Shown here in pieces: positions 25,727-35,671 of a DNA stretch of 64,000 bases (position 1 is its first letter; each line of letters begins with the position of its first letter). This stretch comes from Candidatus Pelagibacter communis (GTDB lineage Bacteria > Pseudomonadota > Alphaproteobacteria > Pelagibacterales > Pelagibacteraceae). The notes beneath the pieces are model-generated. The model had not been told where the DNA came from, searched no databases, and saw only the letters and a list, made by a program, of their open reading frames with translations. The stretch spans positions 18,867 through 82,866 of the forward strand of contig NZ_CVSK01000047.1 in the NCBI RefSeq assembly GCF_001180025.1, written 5' to 3'. The translations under genes and the position numbers were made by a program.

Positions 25727-27025
25727 TTAGTTATATTGTACAATTGATCCATTTCTTACTACATATAAATTGTTATTAAATATAAATGGTTCAGATACTA
25801 ATCCACCAGAAACTTTTTCAATTTTTATTATTTTTCCATCCTCAATCCCAGCTATGATCATTTTACCATCTGAGCTAGTCAAAAATACGTTTTTATGTCC
25901 AATTACAAAACCAATTGGATAAATATTTTTTCTTTTTTTATCTTTGTAATTCATAAATAGATCTGTAATTCGAACTATATTGCCTTTATTTTTGTCAATT
26001 AAATATAAATAACCTTCATTAGAGATTGTAAAAATTAGATTTCCAACCAAAATAGGTTTTACATTAGAATTAACTTCATTTATCCAGTTTGTTGTTCCTG
26101 TTTTTAAATCAATTGAATAAAACTGATTTTTATTATTTGAAAAAAATACTGAGTTTCCATCTGATACTAGTTTAGAACTCTTAAAGTTATAAGTTTCATT
26201 TATTATCGAGCTACTCTGTGTAGGTAGTTGCCATGTAATTAAACCTGTTTCAATATCTACCGCTGTAATATCTCCTATAGAATTATTGAAAATAACATTG
26301 TCGTTTAAAATAATTAAAGAATATTTAATATTTGAAATTGTAAATGAGTCCTCTGTTTGCAAATTCCAACATTCAGAACCATCTTTAATTTTAAAACATC
26401 TCAACGTATTTTTATAATCAATAACAAATATTTTATCCTTATGCTTTTTAATATTTGAGTTAAACGGATAATCATTATTATTTGACCAATTTAATTCTCC
26501 AGTACTAATATTCATAGAATAATATTTTGCTATGCTATCAGTTACTAAAAGATTTTGACCATCTACTAAAAAATTAAGTTTTGGTTTTAATTTTTTTTCA
26601 GATTTTGAATAATGATTTTTTTTCCAAATAACTTTCTGATTATTATCATACCTAATAATTGAACCTTTTTTATCAAAAAATATTATTCCATTTTTCAAAA
26701 AAATCGGTTCGAAATCTAATTGATTAATTTCCTCTAACTTTGAAAATTTAAAATTGCCAATCTTTGCTAATTCACCTTTGTAATTTTGCAAACCAAGATT
26801 ATTTTGATTTTCATTTTTTTTATTATTTATTTTTATTGAGGATAAATCTAATTTTAAATCTCTATTAAATTCTGAAACACTTATATTTTCTTCTGCAAAA
26901 ACTTTTGTTATTTTTTTATCTGTTTCTAATTTATTTTCTTTATCTTTCCAAATTCTGGAGTTTTCATTAAATGAACAGTTATTAAGAAAAAATAATGCAA
27001 TGAAAGTAAAAATTAATTTATTCAC
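25727..27025 (-). CDS. bamB: Outer membrane assembly lipoprotein BamB-like (PQQ-type beta-propeller)
   Basis: 432 aa with a GTG start. An N-terminal signal with lipobox (FIALFFLNNC, Cys at about 16) indicates a lipoprotein. The mature part carries repeated propeller strands with W-x-x-N/L-type ends (GELNWSNN, GSECWNLQ, GLITWQLP, GTTNWINE), as in BamB. It acts in the periplasm with the BAM complex in outer-membrane protein insertion. It overlaps the YfgM-like gene by 8 nt; the YfgM-BamB pairing is common in Proteobacteria. Confidence 0.83.
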   Translation of the reverse strand: MNKLIFTFIALFFLNNCSFNENSRIWKDKENKLETDKKITKVFAEENISVSEFNRDLKLDLSSIKINNKKNENQNNLGLQNYKGELAKIGNFKFSKLEEINQLDFEPIFLKNGIIFFDKKGSIIRYDNNQKVIWKKNHYSKSEKKLKPKLNFLVDGQNLLVTDSIAKYYSMNISTGELNWSNNNDYPFNSNIKKHKDKIFVIDYKNTLRCFKIKDGSECWNLQTEDSFTISNIKYSLIILNDNVIFNNSIGDITAVDIETGLITWQLPTQSSSIINETYNFKSSKLVSDGNSVFFSNNKNQFYSIDLKTGTTNWINEVNSNVKPILVGNLIFTISNEGYLYLIDKNKGNIVRITDLFMNYKDKKRKNIYPIGFVIGHKNVFLTSSDGKMIIAGIEDGKIIKIEKVSGGLVSEPFIFNNNLYVVRNGSIVQYN

Positions 27026-27662
27026 TCAAGTCTCTGTTCAATCTTTTCTCTGCTTGAAGTCTTATGTCTGGATTTGAATTTTCTAAAGCTATTATTTGAT
27101 TGAAAAATTCTTTAGCTTTTTGTTTTTGATTATTTGCATAAAAATATTCTGCTATTAAATATAAAGAATGTGATTTCCAGACACTTTTTGAATTAATCAG
27201 TGGATTTAGCATGTTTAGAAGGTCATTCTCCTGAGCGTTATCTGCATTGTAGAGTGCCTTCTTGTATATAATCAAATTGTTAATCTCACTGTCTAACGAA
27301 GTATCGTTTATCAATATATCAAATAGTGAATTAATTCTAGACTGATCACTTACAAGATTATTATCAATGATGAAATAAAGGGATAAAGGTGAATAAGTTG
27401 GATCTTTCTTGTTTACAATTTCAATCAGGCTACTAGCTGTTTTTTCTTTTGTTTTTTCTGAATAATCAATGATTATTGAATTATAACTATCTGAGATATC
27501 TTTTTTTTTATTAATTAAATATTTATCGTAACTAAAAACACCAACTATAATAATTATTAAGATAATTATACCTGAAATTATTTTATTTTTATTATTTACA
27601 AAAAAATTCTTAATTTTTTCATTTCTAGTATTGGTATTTATAATTGATAAATCTTCATCCAT
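27018..27662 (-). CDS. YfgM-like TPR membrane protein (TPR_21 type)
   Basis: 214 aa. A short cytoplasmic N-terminus is followed by one transmembrane helix (about 28-49, ISGIIILIIIIVGVFSYD) and a periplasmic helical region with TPR-like repeats (KSVWKSHSLYLIAEYFYANNQ, KAKEFFNQIIALENSN). This architecture matches the ancillary SecYEG/periplasmic-chaperone factor usually found before bamB. Sequence is weakly conserved; the call leans on topology and gene order. Confidence 0.72.
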   Translation of the reverse strand: MDEDLSIINTNTRNEKIKNFFVNNKNKIISGIIILIIIIVGVFSYDKYLINKKKDISDSYNSIIIDYSEKTKEKTASSLIEIVNKKDPTYSPLSLYFIIDNNLVSDQSRINSLFDILINDTSLDSEINNLIIYKKALYNADNAQENDLLNMLNPLINSKSVWKSHSLYLIAEYFYANNQKQKAKEFFNQIIALENSNPDIRLQAEKRLNRDLSE

Positions 27663-27664
27663 AA

Positions 27665-30334
27665 CTAAATCATATTCCTTAAAACGTACTGCAGAATACC
27701 TCCATTTTTATAATACTCTAATTCATTTTTTGTATCAATTCTGCATAAAGTTTTAATTTTCTTTATTTCGCCTGAAGCATATTTAATTTCAACTGTCACT
27801 TCATCTGAGGGATTAACACCCTTTTCTATATTTAGAATACTAATTAATTCAGAACCAATTAATTTTAAATTTTTTCTATTTACATCTTCAATAAATTGTA
27901 ACGGTAATATTCCCATTCCAATCAAATTAGATCGGTGGATTCTTTCAAAACTCTCTGCGATTACTGCTTTTATCCCAAGTAATTTTGTTCCTTTAGCTGC
28001 CCAATCTCTAGATGATCCAGTTCCATACTCTTTTCCACCAATAACAACCAAATCTGTTCCTCTTTTTTTATATTCAACAACTGCATCATAGACAGGAAGA
28101 ACTTTTTCTTCTGGGTATAACTTAGTAAAACCACCTTCTGTACCTGGAGCCATTTCGTTTCTAATTCTTATATTTGCAAAAGTTCCTCGCATCATAACTT
28201 CATGGTTACCTCTTCTTGAACCGTATGAATTATAATCTTTAGGTAAAATTTGGTGTTCCATGAAATATTCACCAGTTGGACTATCTTTTTGAATACTACC
28301 AGCTGGCGATATATGATCAGTTGTAACCATATCACCTAAAATTAATAATGGTCTTGCGTCCTTAATTTCTTTAAATCCTTCTGGTTTATCTGGTAACGAG
28401 TCAAAAAACGGAGGTTTTTTTACATATGTTGATCCCTCATCCCAATTATAGATGCTGCTTTTATCAGTTTTAATTTTTTGCCATTGAGTTGGGCCCTCTG
28501 AAACATTTGAGTATCGTTGTATAAACATGTCAGCATTAAGTGAATCTTTTAAAGTTTCTTCTATCTCTTTATTTGAAGGCCAAATATCTTTTAAAAATAC
28601 ATCTTTTCCTTCTTTATCTTTTCCCAATGGATCTTTGTACAAATCAACTTCCATATGCCCAGCTATTGCGTATGCAACAACAAGTGGAGGTGAAGCCAAA
28701 TAGTTAGCTTTTATATGTGGAGAAATTCTTCCCTCAAAATTTCTATTCCCAGATAAAACTGAAACAGCATAAATATTTTCTTTTTGGATAGCTTCTACAA
28801 TATTTTCTGGAAGTGGTCCTGAATTTCCAATGCAAGTAGTACAGCCATACCCAACTAAATTAAAGCCAAGCTGATCTAAATAAGTGTTTAATCCAGCTTT
28901 TGCCAAATAGTCTGTAACTACTTGAGATCCAGGTGCTAAAGAAGTTTTTACCCAGGGTTTAACCTGCAAACCTTTTTCAATAGCTTTTTTAGCTAATAGT
29001 CCAGCCCCGATTAAAACATTTGGATTAGAAGTGTTAGTACATGAAGTTATTGCAGCAATTAATATTGAGCCATCTTTAATTTCGTAATCTGTATTTGATA
29101 CTTTCGAAATTGACTTTTCATTTTTATTTGTAGCTTCCTGCAATACTTTTTGAAACGAACTAGGTGCATCTGTTAACAGAACTTTGTCTTGAGGTCTTTT
29201 AGGTCCTGAAATAGTTGGTACGACTGTGGACATATCTAAAGATATAATGTCAGTAAATTCTATTTCGTTACTCGCCCATAAACCTTGTTCCTTGGCATAA
29301 TTTTCTACGATATCAACAGTTTGTTGATCTCTTCCAGAAAATTTCAAATACTTTAATGTTTCTTCATCGATAGGAAAAAAACCACAAGTAGCACCATATT
29401 CTGGTGCCATGTTTGCAATTGTTGCTCTGTCCGCTAGTGTTAAATTTTTTAAACCCTCTCCATAAAACTCAACAAACTTACCAACCACTCCTTTATCTCT
29501 TAACATTTTAACAACAGTTAATACTAAATCAGTTGCAGTAGTTCCTTCTGGCATTTTGTTCTTCATTTCAAAACCGATGACTTCTGGTATTAACATGGAA
29601 ATTGGTTGACCTAACATTCCTGCTTCAGCTTCAATTCCTCCAACACCCCATCCTAAAACAGATAAACCATTTACCATTGTTGTATGACTATCCGTTCCAA
29701 CTAAAGTATCTGGAAAAAGATATTTTTCACCTTTAAATTCTTCTGACCAAACAACTTTTGACAAATATTCAAGATTTACTTGGTGACAAATTCCTGTTCC
29801 TGGTGGAACTATTCTAAAATTATCAAATGCCTGCTGTCCCCATTTTAAAAAAGAATATCTCTCACCATTTCTTTCAAATTCTATATCGACATTTTTTTCA
29901 AAAGAATTTGCTTTTGCAGATTGGTCGACTTGCACAGAGTGATCAATTACAAGATCAACTGCAGACAGTGGATTTATTGTATTTGGATCTTTATTTTTTT
30001 CTTTAACTGCTTCTCTCATTGCAGCTAAATCTGCAACTGCAGGTATTCCTGTATAATCTTGAAGCAAAACTCTTGCTGGTCTATATGCAATTTCAGTTTT
30101 AGATTTTTTTGTCTTTAGCCAGTTTTTAATCGCCTCTATTTGAGATTTTGTTACACTCAAGTCGTCTTCGTATCTTAATAAATTTTCTAGTAAAACTTTA
30201 AGAGATTTTGGAAGTTTATCTATTCCTTCAAGTCCATTTTTTTCTGCTTCATTTAATGAATAATAATTGTACTCCTTGTCATTGACTGTGATTTTTTTTA
30301 GTGATTTATAAGAATTTTTATTTCCTGGGGTCAT
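27665..30334 (-). CDS. acnA: Aconitate hydratase A
   Basis: TCA-cycle isomerisation of citrate to isocitrate by a 4Fe-4S enzyme. 889 aa, close to E. coli AcnA (891). Cluster cysteines are C432 (SCTNTSNP), C498 and C501 (GCTTCIGNSGP). The C-terminal swivel domain has GGKEYGTGSSRDWAAKG. The lysE-type gene ends 1 nt upstream of the start, and the YfgM-like gene follows after 2 nt. Confidence 0.96.
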   Translation of the reverse strand: MTPGNKNSYKSLKKITVNDKEYNYYSLNEAEKNGLEGIDKLPKSLKVLLENLLRYEDDLSVTKSQIEAIKNWLKTKKSKTEIAYRPARVLLQDYTGIPAVADLAAMREAVKEKNKDPNTINPLSAVDLVIDHSVQVDQSAKANSFEKNVDIEFERNGERYSFLKWGQQAFDNFRIVPPGTGICHQVNLEYLSKVVWSEEFKGEKYLFPDTLVGTDSHTTMVNGLSVLGWGVGGIEAEAGMLGQPISMLIPEVIGFEMKNKMPEGTTATDLVLTVVKMLRDKGVVGKFVEFYGEGLKNLTLADRATIANMAPEYGATCGFFPIDEETLKYLKFSGRDQQTVDIVENYAKEQGLWASNEIEFTDIISLDMSTVVPTISGPKRPQDKVLLTDAPSSFQKVLQEATNKNEKSISKVSNTDYEIKDGSILIAAITSCTNTSNPNVLIGAGLLAKKAIEKGLQVKPWVKTSLAPGSQVVTDYLAKAGLNTYLDQLGFNLVGYGCTTCIGNSGPLPENIVEAIQKENIYAVSVLSGNRNFEGRISPHIKANYLASPPLVVAYAIAGHMEVDLYKDPLGKDKEGKDVFLKDIWPSNKEIEETLKDSLNADMFIQRYSNVSEGPTQWQKIKTDKSSIYNWDEGSTYVKKPPFFDSLPDKPEGFKEIKDARPLLILGDMVTTDHISPAGSIQKDSPTGEYFMEHQILPKDYNSYGSRRGNHEVMMRGTFANIRIRNEMAPGTEGGFTKLYPEEKVLPVYDAVVEYKKRGTDLVVIGGKEYGTGSSRDWAAKGTKLLGIKAVIAESFERIHRSNLIGMGILPLQFIEDVNRKNLKLIGSELISILNIEKGVNPSDEVTVEIKYASGEIKKIKTLCRIDTKNELEYYKNGGILQYVLRNMI

Positions 30335-30335
30335 A

Positions 30336-30929
30336 TTATAAATAAAAAGTTATTATGCTTGTTAAAAGAAGCAGTGACATAGCATAATTAAAGTAATTAA
30401 TAAATTTCTGATTTGTCGCAAATTTCCTGAAAAATTTACCTAAGAAGGTCCACAGAGTTATACTGGTCACTGAAACAATTAAGGCCATAATGATAATTTG
30501 AGTCGTATAACTTACAAAGGTTTCTCCTGGATTAATATAAGTTGAAACAAGAATAATTGATGCAATAACGCCTTTAGGATTTAAGAATTGAAAAATAAAA
30601 GTTTCATGAAACTTAATTGGATTTTTGTTTTTATTTTCCTGATCAGAAGGTCCTGAAAAAGAAATTTTGTATGCTAAATAAATTAAAAATAGAGTTCCTA
30701 AATATTTCAATACCTCTTGAATTAAAGGATAAAGTTTAAAAATATTTATCAACCCTAGAGCTAAACATAATAACAAAAATGGAAATCCTAAAGTTACACC
30801 AATTATATGTGGCAGTGTTCTAAGAATACCAAAATTGAAACCAGAATAGAAAGCAACGAAATTATTTGGTCCAGGTGTAAATGCTGCAACAATTCCAAAT
30901 AAAGTTATAGAAAGAATTTCAGGATGCAT
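30336..30929 (-). CDS. LysE/RhtB family exporter
   Basis: 197 aa, about six hydrophobic helices. The N-terminal AAFTPGPNNFVAFYSG motif is the hallmark of the LysE/RhtB family (amino acid and small-molecule efflux). FQFLNPKGVIASIIL marks the second half. Substrate cannot be read from sequence. It sits between the CsaA-like gene (2-nt gap) and acnA (1-nt gap). Confidence 0.85.
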   Translation of the reverse strand: MHPEILSITLFGIVAAFTPGPNNFVAFYSGFNFGILRTLPHIIGVTLGFPFLLLCLALGLINIFKLYPLIQEVLKYLGTLFLIYLAYKISFSGPSDQENKNKNPIKFHETFIFQFLNPKGVIASIILVSTYINPGETFVSYTTQIIIMALIVSVTSITLWTFLGKFFRKFATNQKFINYFNYAMSLLLLTSIITFYL

Positions 30930-30931
30930 TA

Positions 30932-31276
30932 TTAAGCAATCGGTAATCCGTTTTCTGCTTTTTGAGAAGGATGAACAAGTATAACTTTGCCATCGGCATC
31001 AATTGCTCCTAAAACCAATACTTGAGAAACTATTCCGGCAATATTTTTTTCAGGAAAATTACAAACAGCAATAACCTGTTTTCCTTTTAAATTCTCCTCA
31101 TTATAATAATGGGTAATTTGAGCCGAAGATTGTTTAATGCCAATTTCGCTTCCAAAATCAACTTCAACCACTAAAGATGGCTTTCTCGCTTTTTCATTTT
31201 TTTTTACAGAAATTACAGTACCAATTCTAATATCTACTTTATCAAAATCATTATAGGTAATTTGCTCTTTAATCAT
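30932..31276 (-). CDS. csaA: tRNA-binding domain protein, CsaA-like
   Basis: 114 aa, a single EMAP/Trbp111-type OB fold: KVDIRIGTVISVKKNEKARKP, then IKQSSAQITHYY and the late NFPEKNIAGIVSQVLVLGA. CsaA is described as an export-related chaperone in Bacillus, and other members bind tRNA. It is the first gene of the minus-strand run, 24 nt from the divergent argE. Confidence 0.85.
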   Translation of the reverse strand: MIKEQITYNDFDKVDIRIGTVISVKKNEKARKPSLVVEVDFGSEIGIKQSSAQITHYYNEENLKGKQVIAVCNFPEKNIAGIVSQVLVLGAIDADGKVILVHPSQKAENGLPIA

Positions 31277-31300
31277 AATATAATATAGTGTTTTAAGTTT

Positions 31301-32479
31301 ATGAGTATAGATAACAATTTATATGAAAAATCAATCAAGATTTTAACTGACTTAATCGCATTTAAAACTATCTCAGGTCAAGATAACAGTAATTTAATTG
31401 ATTATTGTGAAAAAATTTTAAATAACATCGGAATAGATACTTTCAAAGTTTATGATGATGATAAAAAAAGAGTAAATCTTTTTGGAACTCTAAAAGCAAA
31501 AAATCAAAGCATAAAAAAACCAATTATATTATCTGGTCACACTGATGTGGTTCCCGTATCTAAAGGTTGGAGCAGTGATCCATTCGTTGCAACTATTAAA
31601 AATGATAAATTATATGGAAGAGGCTCATGTGATATGAAAGGTTTTATTGCATGTACACTTGCTTATGCACCTATCTTCAAAGAAAGTAATTTAGATAGAG
31701 ACTTACATTTCTGTTACACATTTGATGAAGAGACCGCATGTATTGGAGCCCCTTTATTAATAGAGGAATTAAAAAAAAGAGAAATCAAAAATGGAATTTG
31801 TATAATTGGTGAACCAACTAAAATGAAAATTATTGACGCCCACAAAGGTATGAATGAATACACAGTTCACTTTGGAGGACTTGCGGGACATAGTTCTAAA
31901 CCACATTTAGGAGTAAATGCAGCTGAATATGCTACTAGATATGTTGGAAAACTTTTAGAAATTAGAGAAGAATTAAAAAAAAGAGTTCAAAAAGATAGTA
32001 TTTTTGATCCTCCACATTCAACTTTATCAATTGGTGGAATTAAAGGTGGTATTGCTCATAATGTCATTGCAGATAAATGTAGTGTTGAATGGGAAACAAG
32101 ACCAGTTGTTAAAGAAGATGGAGAATTTGTTACGAAAGAAATTGATAAATATGCAAATGAAGTACTTCTACCAGAGATGAAAAAAGTTTTTCCAGATTCA
32201 TATATTAAAAAAGAAGTGATAGGTGAAGTTGTTGGTTTTAACAGATTAGATGAGTCTGAAGCATGTGAATTTGTATCAAATATAACTGGTGATAATTCTA
32301 GAGAAGTAGTTTCTTTTGGAACAGAAGCTGGTTTATTTCAAGAATTAGGTATCAGTACAGTTGTTTGTGGACCTGGATCCATAGAACAAGCTCACAAAAT
32401 TGACGAGTTCATAGAATTAAATGAAATGAAAAAATGCCTTAAGTTTTTAGAGGGTGTAAAAGATAAGTCAGTAAATTAA
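31301..32479 (+). CDS. argE: Acetylornithine deacetylase (M20 family)
   Basis: 392 aa. Zn-dependent amidohydrolase: first metal His in LSGHTDVVP, bridging Asp in YGRGSCDMKGF, catalytic Glu pair in DEETACIGA, and a dimerisation segment (HFGGLAGHSSKPHLGVNAA). It removes acetate from N-acetylornithine in arginine synthesis. Other M20 deacylases, including N-acetyldiaminobutyrate deacetylase of ectoine breakdown, share this fold; ArgE fits best by length and motifs. Its 3' end overlaps the convergent aldehyde dehydrogenase by 4 nt. Confidence 0.85.
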   Translation: MSIDNNLYEKSIKILTDLIAFKTISGQDNSNLIDYCEKILNNIGIDTFKVYDDDKKRVNLFGTLKAKNQSIKKPIILSGHTDVVPVSKGWSSDPFVATIKNDKLYGRGSCDMKGFIACTLAYAPIFKESNLDRDLHFCYTFDEETACIGAPLLIEELKKREIKNGICIIGEPTKMKIIDAHKGMNEYTVHFGGLAGHSSKPHLGVNAAEYATRYVGKLLEIREELKKRVQKDSIFDPPHSTLSIGGIKGGIAHNVIADKCSVEWETRPVVKEDGEFVTKEIDKYANEVLLPEMKKVFPDSYIKKEVIGEVVGFNRLDESEACEFVSNITGDNSREVVSFGTEAGLFQELGISTVVCGPGSIEQAHKIDEFIELNEMKKCLKFLEGVKDKSVN

Positions 32480-33909
32480 CTCCAACCACCTACGGCTTTT
32501 ACTTCTAAAAACTCTTCTAATCCGTGTTCGCCTGCTTCACGACCTATTCCGGAATGTTTAAAACCACCGAAAGGTGCATCAACAGCAATTCCAGCTCCAT
32601 TAACATCTACCATTCCAGATCTTAATTTTCTTGCAACTCTTTGTACCTTTTTAGAGTCTTGGGTTTGGATATAGTTTGTTAATCCATAAGCAGTGTCATT
32701 TGCGATTTTTATTGCTTCTTCCTCTGTTTCAAATGGAATAACTGACAAAACTGGTCCAAAAATTTCTGTTCTTGCAACATCCATATTATTATTTACGTCC
32801 GCAAAAACAGTTGGTTTAACAAAGTAACCTTTGTCTAATCCATCAGGTTTACCTGTTCCTCCAGCAACTAATTTTGCACCTTCATCTATTCCTTTTTGAA
32901 TTAAAGTTTGTATTTTATTGTATTGATTTTCTGAAATAACTGGACCTATATGTTCTCCTTCTTTTTTAGGGTCACCAACCTCAAAACTTTCAGTATATTT
33001 TTTTAATCTCTCAATAGCTTCTTCATACATTGATTTTTCAACTAACATTCTTGTTGGCGCATTACAAGATTGTCCAGAATTTCTAAAACATCTTAAAGCA
33101 CCTCTTTCAATAGCCTCTGGATCAGCATCTTTAAAAATTATATTTGCTCCTTTACCACCTAATTCTAAGCTTACTCTTTTAAAATCTTTAGCAGCATTTT
33201 GTGAAATCAAAGCTCCTGCTCTTGTTGATCCCGTAAAAGAGATCATATTTATATCTGGATGACTTGTAAGAGCATCACCTGTTGTTTCTCCATCACCATT
33301 AACTAAATTGAACACACCTTTTGGAAATTTTACATCATCAATAATTTCAGCAAGTATCATTGAAGAGAGTGGTGCTAATTCTGATGGCTTTAAAACCATT
33401 GTACAACCTGCAGCTATTGCTGGCATTACTTTTAAACAAACTTGGTTCATCGGCCAATTCCATGGTGTTATTAATGCACAAACACCTTTTGGTTCATAAA
33501 TTAATCTTTGGTTAGGAGCATGATCTCCTAACGGTTTTTCAAATTCAAAATTTTTTAAATATCTAATAAATGATTTGATATGACTTGCTCCTGTACCTGC
33601 TTGTAATTTTGTTGCAAAATCTTTTGGAGCACCCATCTCAAGAGTTATAGCTTCTGCAATGTCTGCCCATCTTTTCTTATAATTTTCATAAAGTTTTTCT
33701 AATAATCCAATTCTTTCTTCTTTAGAAGAAAAAGCCCAAGACTCATAGGCGTCATTAGCTGCATTAACAGCAATATCAACATCAGCCTTATTTCCCAAAG
33801 TAATTACAGCACAATTTTCTTCAGTAGCAGGATCAATTACTTTAATTTCCTCTGAGCTATTTGGTTTTACCCAAGCTCCATTAATGTAAAAATTTTTTTT
33901 GTCTAACAT
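32476..33909 (-). CDS. NAD(P)-dependent aldehyde dehydrogenase
   Basis: 477 aa. It has the proton-acceptor segment LELGGKGANI and the nucleophile Cys in NSGQSCNAPTRML, plus the SFTGSTRAGALI cofactor loop and TPWNWPMNQ. The substrate is unknown. It is paralogous to the second 477-aa enzyme near 47 kb, sharing the start MLDK-x-x-FYINGxWV. Next to agmatinase it might oxidise an aminoaldehyde from putrescine-type compounds; this is inferred from position only. A 21-nt gap separates it from agmatinase. Confidence 0.9.
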   Translation of the reverse strand: MLDKKNFYINGAWVKPNSSEEIKVIDPATEENCAVITLGNKADVDIAVNAANDAYESWAFSSKEERIGLLEKLYENYKKRWADIAEAITLEMGAPKDFATKLQAGTGASHIKSFIRYLKNFEFEKPLGDHAPNQRLIYEPKGVCALITPWNWPMNQVCLKVMPAIAAGCTMVLKPSELAPLSSMILAEIIDDVKFPKGVFNLVNGDGETTGDALTSHPDINMISFTGSTRAGALISQNAAKDFKRVSLELGGKGANIIFKDADPEAIERGALRCFRNSGQSCNAPTRMLVEKSMYEEAIERLKKYTESFEVGDPKKEGEHIGPVISENQYNKIQTLIQKGIDEGAKLVAGGTGKPDGLDKGYFVKPTVFADVNNNMDVARTEIFGPVLSVIPFETEEEAIKIANDTAYGLTNYIQTQDSKKVQRVARKLRSGMVDVNGAGIAVDAPFGGFKHSGIGREAGEHGLEEFLEVKAVGGWS

Positions 33910-33929
33910 GTTTTGACGTTATCCTTTCT

Positions 33930-34889
33930 TTATGTTTTTGCAAATAAATTAGTTAATTCATAAACAATAGTTGCTGCTGCTAAAGAAGTTACTTCTGCAT
34001 GATCATATGCTGGAGAAACCTCAACGACGTCTGCTGAAACTAAATTTAATCCAGACAAACCTCTTAAAACGTTTACCATTTCTCTTGTAGTCATCCCTGC
34101 AATTTCTGGTGTACCAGTACCTGGAGCAAATGCAGGGTCTAAAACATCAATATCAATTGATAAGTATAAAGGATTATCTCCCACTCTTTTTCTTATTCTT
34201 TCTGCTATTTTATCCGTTCCTTCTGTTTGAAACTCATCACAATGAATTATTTTAAATCCAAAACTTTCATCATTTTTAATATCATCTCTACTATAAAGTG
34301 GGCCTCGAATTCCAACATGCATAGAAGCATCATCTAAAAATAATCCTTCTTCTCTTGCTCTTCTGAATGGAGTTCCGTGAGTATAAGGTGCACCAAAATA
34401 TGTGTCCCAAGTATCTAAGTGAGCATCAAAATGAACTAAAGATACAGGGCCTTTATTTTTTTTATTGATTGCTCTTAACAGTGGTACTGCAATAGTATGA
34501 TCTCCACCTAAACTTATAATTCCCCCAACCTTATTTAGTAAATCTGTTGCACCTACTTCTATTTGTTTAATTGCTTCATCAATACTAAATGGGTTACAAG
34601 CGATATCGCCAGCATCTGCAACTTGTTGGATTTTAAAAGGCTCAACATCATAGCTTGGATGATAATTGGTTCTTAAATGTCTTGATGCTTGCCTGATGCT
34701 TTGTGGACCAAATCTTGCTCCTGGTCTATAACTAGTTCCAGCATCAAACGGAACACCAACAATTGCAACATCACAACTTTCTACATCTCTAAGTTCAGGA
34801 AGTCTTGCAAAAGTGCTTGGGCCAGCAAATCTTGGAACTTTAGTTCCACTAACTGGTTGAATTGGATTTTTGTTTCTTTCTTTTTTCAT
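33930..34889 (-). CDS. speB: Agmatinase (ureohydrolase family)
   Basis: Binuclear Mn enzyme cleaving agmatine to putrescine and urea. 319 aa. Metal motifs are GGDHTIAVP, HFDAHLDTWD and SIDIDVLDPAFAPGTGTPE. A guanidinobutyrase or similar ureohydrolase is possible; substrate choice within the family is hard to read from sequence. It is divergent from the secreted HExxH protein gene, with a 14-bp palindrome in the 53-nt spacer. Confidence 0.85.
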   Translation of the reverse strand: MKKERNKNPIQPVSGTKVPRFAGPSTFARLPELRDVESCDVAIVGVPFDAGTSYRPGARFGPQSIRQASRHLRTNYHPSYDVEPFKIQQVADAGDIACNPFSIDEAIKQIEVGATDLLNKVGGIISLGGDHTIAVPLLRAINKKNKGPVSLVHFDAHLDTWDTYFGAPYTHGTPFRRAREEGLFLDDASMHVGIRGPLYSRDDIKNDESFGFKIIHCDEFQTEGTDKIAERIRKRVGDNPLYLSIDIDVLDPAFAPGTGTPEIAGMTTREMVNVLRGLSGLNLVSADVVEVSPAYDHAEVTSLAAATIVYELTNLFAKT

Positions 34890-34903
34890 TTTTTAATAAT
34901 CTA

Positions 34904-34917
34904 AGATAATATTATCT
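34904..34917. promoter_or_regulatory. Perfect 14-bp palindrome between divergent genes
   Basis: AGATAATATTATCT is a perfect dyad in the 53-nt spacer between agmatinase and the HExxH protein gene. It could be an operator. A TATAAT at 34931-34936 lies only 6 nt before the ATG of the plus-strand gene, which would give a nearly leaderless message. AT-rich palindromes arise easily by chance here. Confidence 0.3.
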
Positions 34918-34942
34918 CATCTAATTCGTCTATAATAATTTA

Positions 34943-35671
34943 ATGAAAATTTTATTTTTATTTATTCTTATTTTTCATATTTCGCATGTAAATGCTGATG
35001 AAATTTATAATCTGATAAAAATTCCAAATTTAGAAATTTATAAATTAAAAAATGATAATAATATTCGTTATTTAAGCGCTAAAGGTAATTTTAAAATTGG
35101 TGTAAATAACAACATTTCTTGCGATAAAGTTAATATAAATAATTTAAATTCAAAATTTCCTCTAATTGAAAAAAATCTTAATCGATATAATTCTAATTTT
35201 CTTAATAAGATAAAATTAAAATACATAGTATTTTGTGAAAATTTATTCATCTCTGAAATTAATACTGGTGGAATACCTGATAATAAAAACAGGACATTAA
35301 TTTTAGATATTAATTTTAATAAAAAATATTTTGAAAGAATGATTCATCATGAAATTTTTCATATGATGCAAAACACTCACATTGAATTTTTCGATGAGGA
35401 TAAATTTTCTTCTTTTAATTTAACATCATTTAATTATGCTGAATGTTCAACTTGTTCTGATAGATTGAATTTAGATCTATATGAAAAAACCGATGGCTTT
35501 TTAACAGAATATTCTAAATCTATCCCATCTGAAGATATGGCGGAAATTTTTTCATTTTTAATGACTGATAAAGAAACAATTGAAGATAAAATTAATAGTG
35601 ACAAAATCCTAAATAATAAAGTGAATTTTATAAAATTAAATTTAGCTAAAATAGATAAAAATATTTTATGA
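34943..35671 (+). CDS. Secreted putative zinc metallopeptidase (HExxH), unknown family
   Basis: 242 aa. The N-terminal signal peptide is MKILFLFILIFHISHVNA. The zinc motif HEIFH is at 136-140, in MIHHEIFHMMQ. A downstream acidic helix (SEDMAEIFSFL, E201) is well placed as the third, glutamate ligand, as in gluzincins. Four cysteines, two in ECSTCSD, could bind metal or form disulfides. No known family is recognised. It overlaps the cyclophilin gene by 4 nt (ATGA), implying a shared envelope role. Confidence 0.65.
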   Translation: MKILFLFILIFHISHVNADEIYNLIKIPNLEIYKLKNDNNIRYLSAKGNFKIGVNNNISCDKVNINNLNSKFPLIEKNLNRYNSNFLNKIKLKYIVFCENLFISEINTGGIPDNKNRTLILDINFNKKYFERMIHHEIFHMMQNTHIEFFDEDKFSSFNLTSFNYAECSTCSDRLNLDLYEKTDGFLTEYSKSIPSEDMAEIFSFLMTDKETIEDKINSDKILNNKVNFIKLNLAKIDKNIL

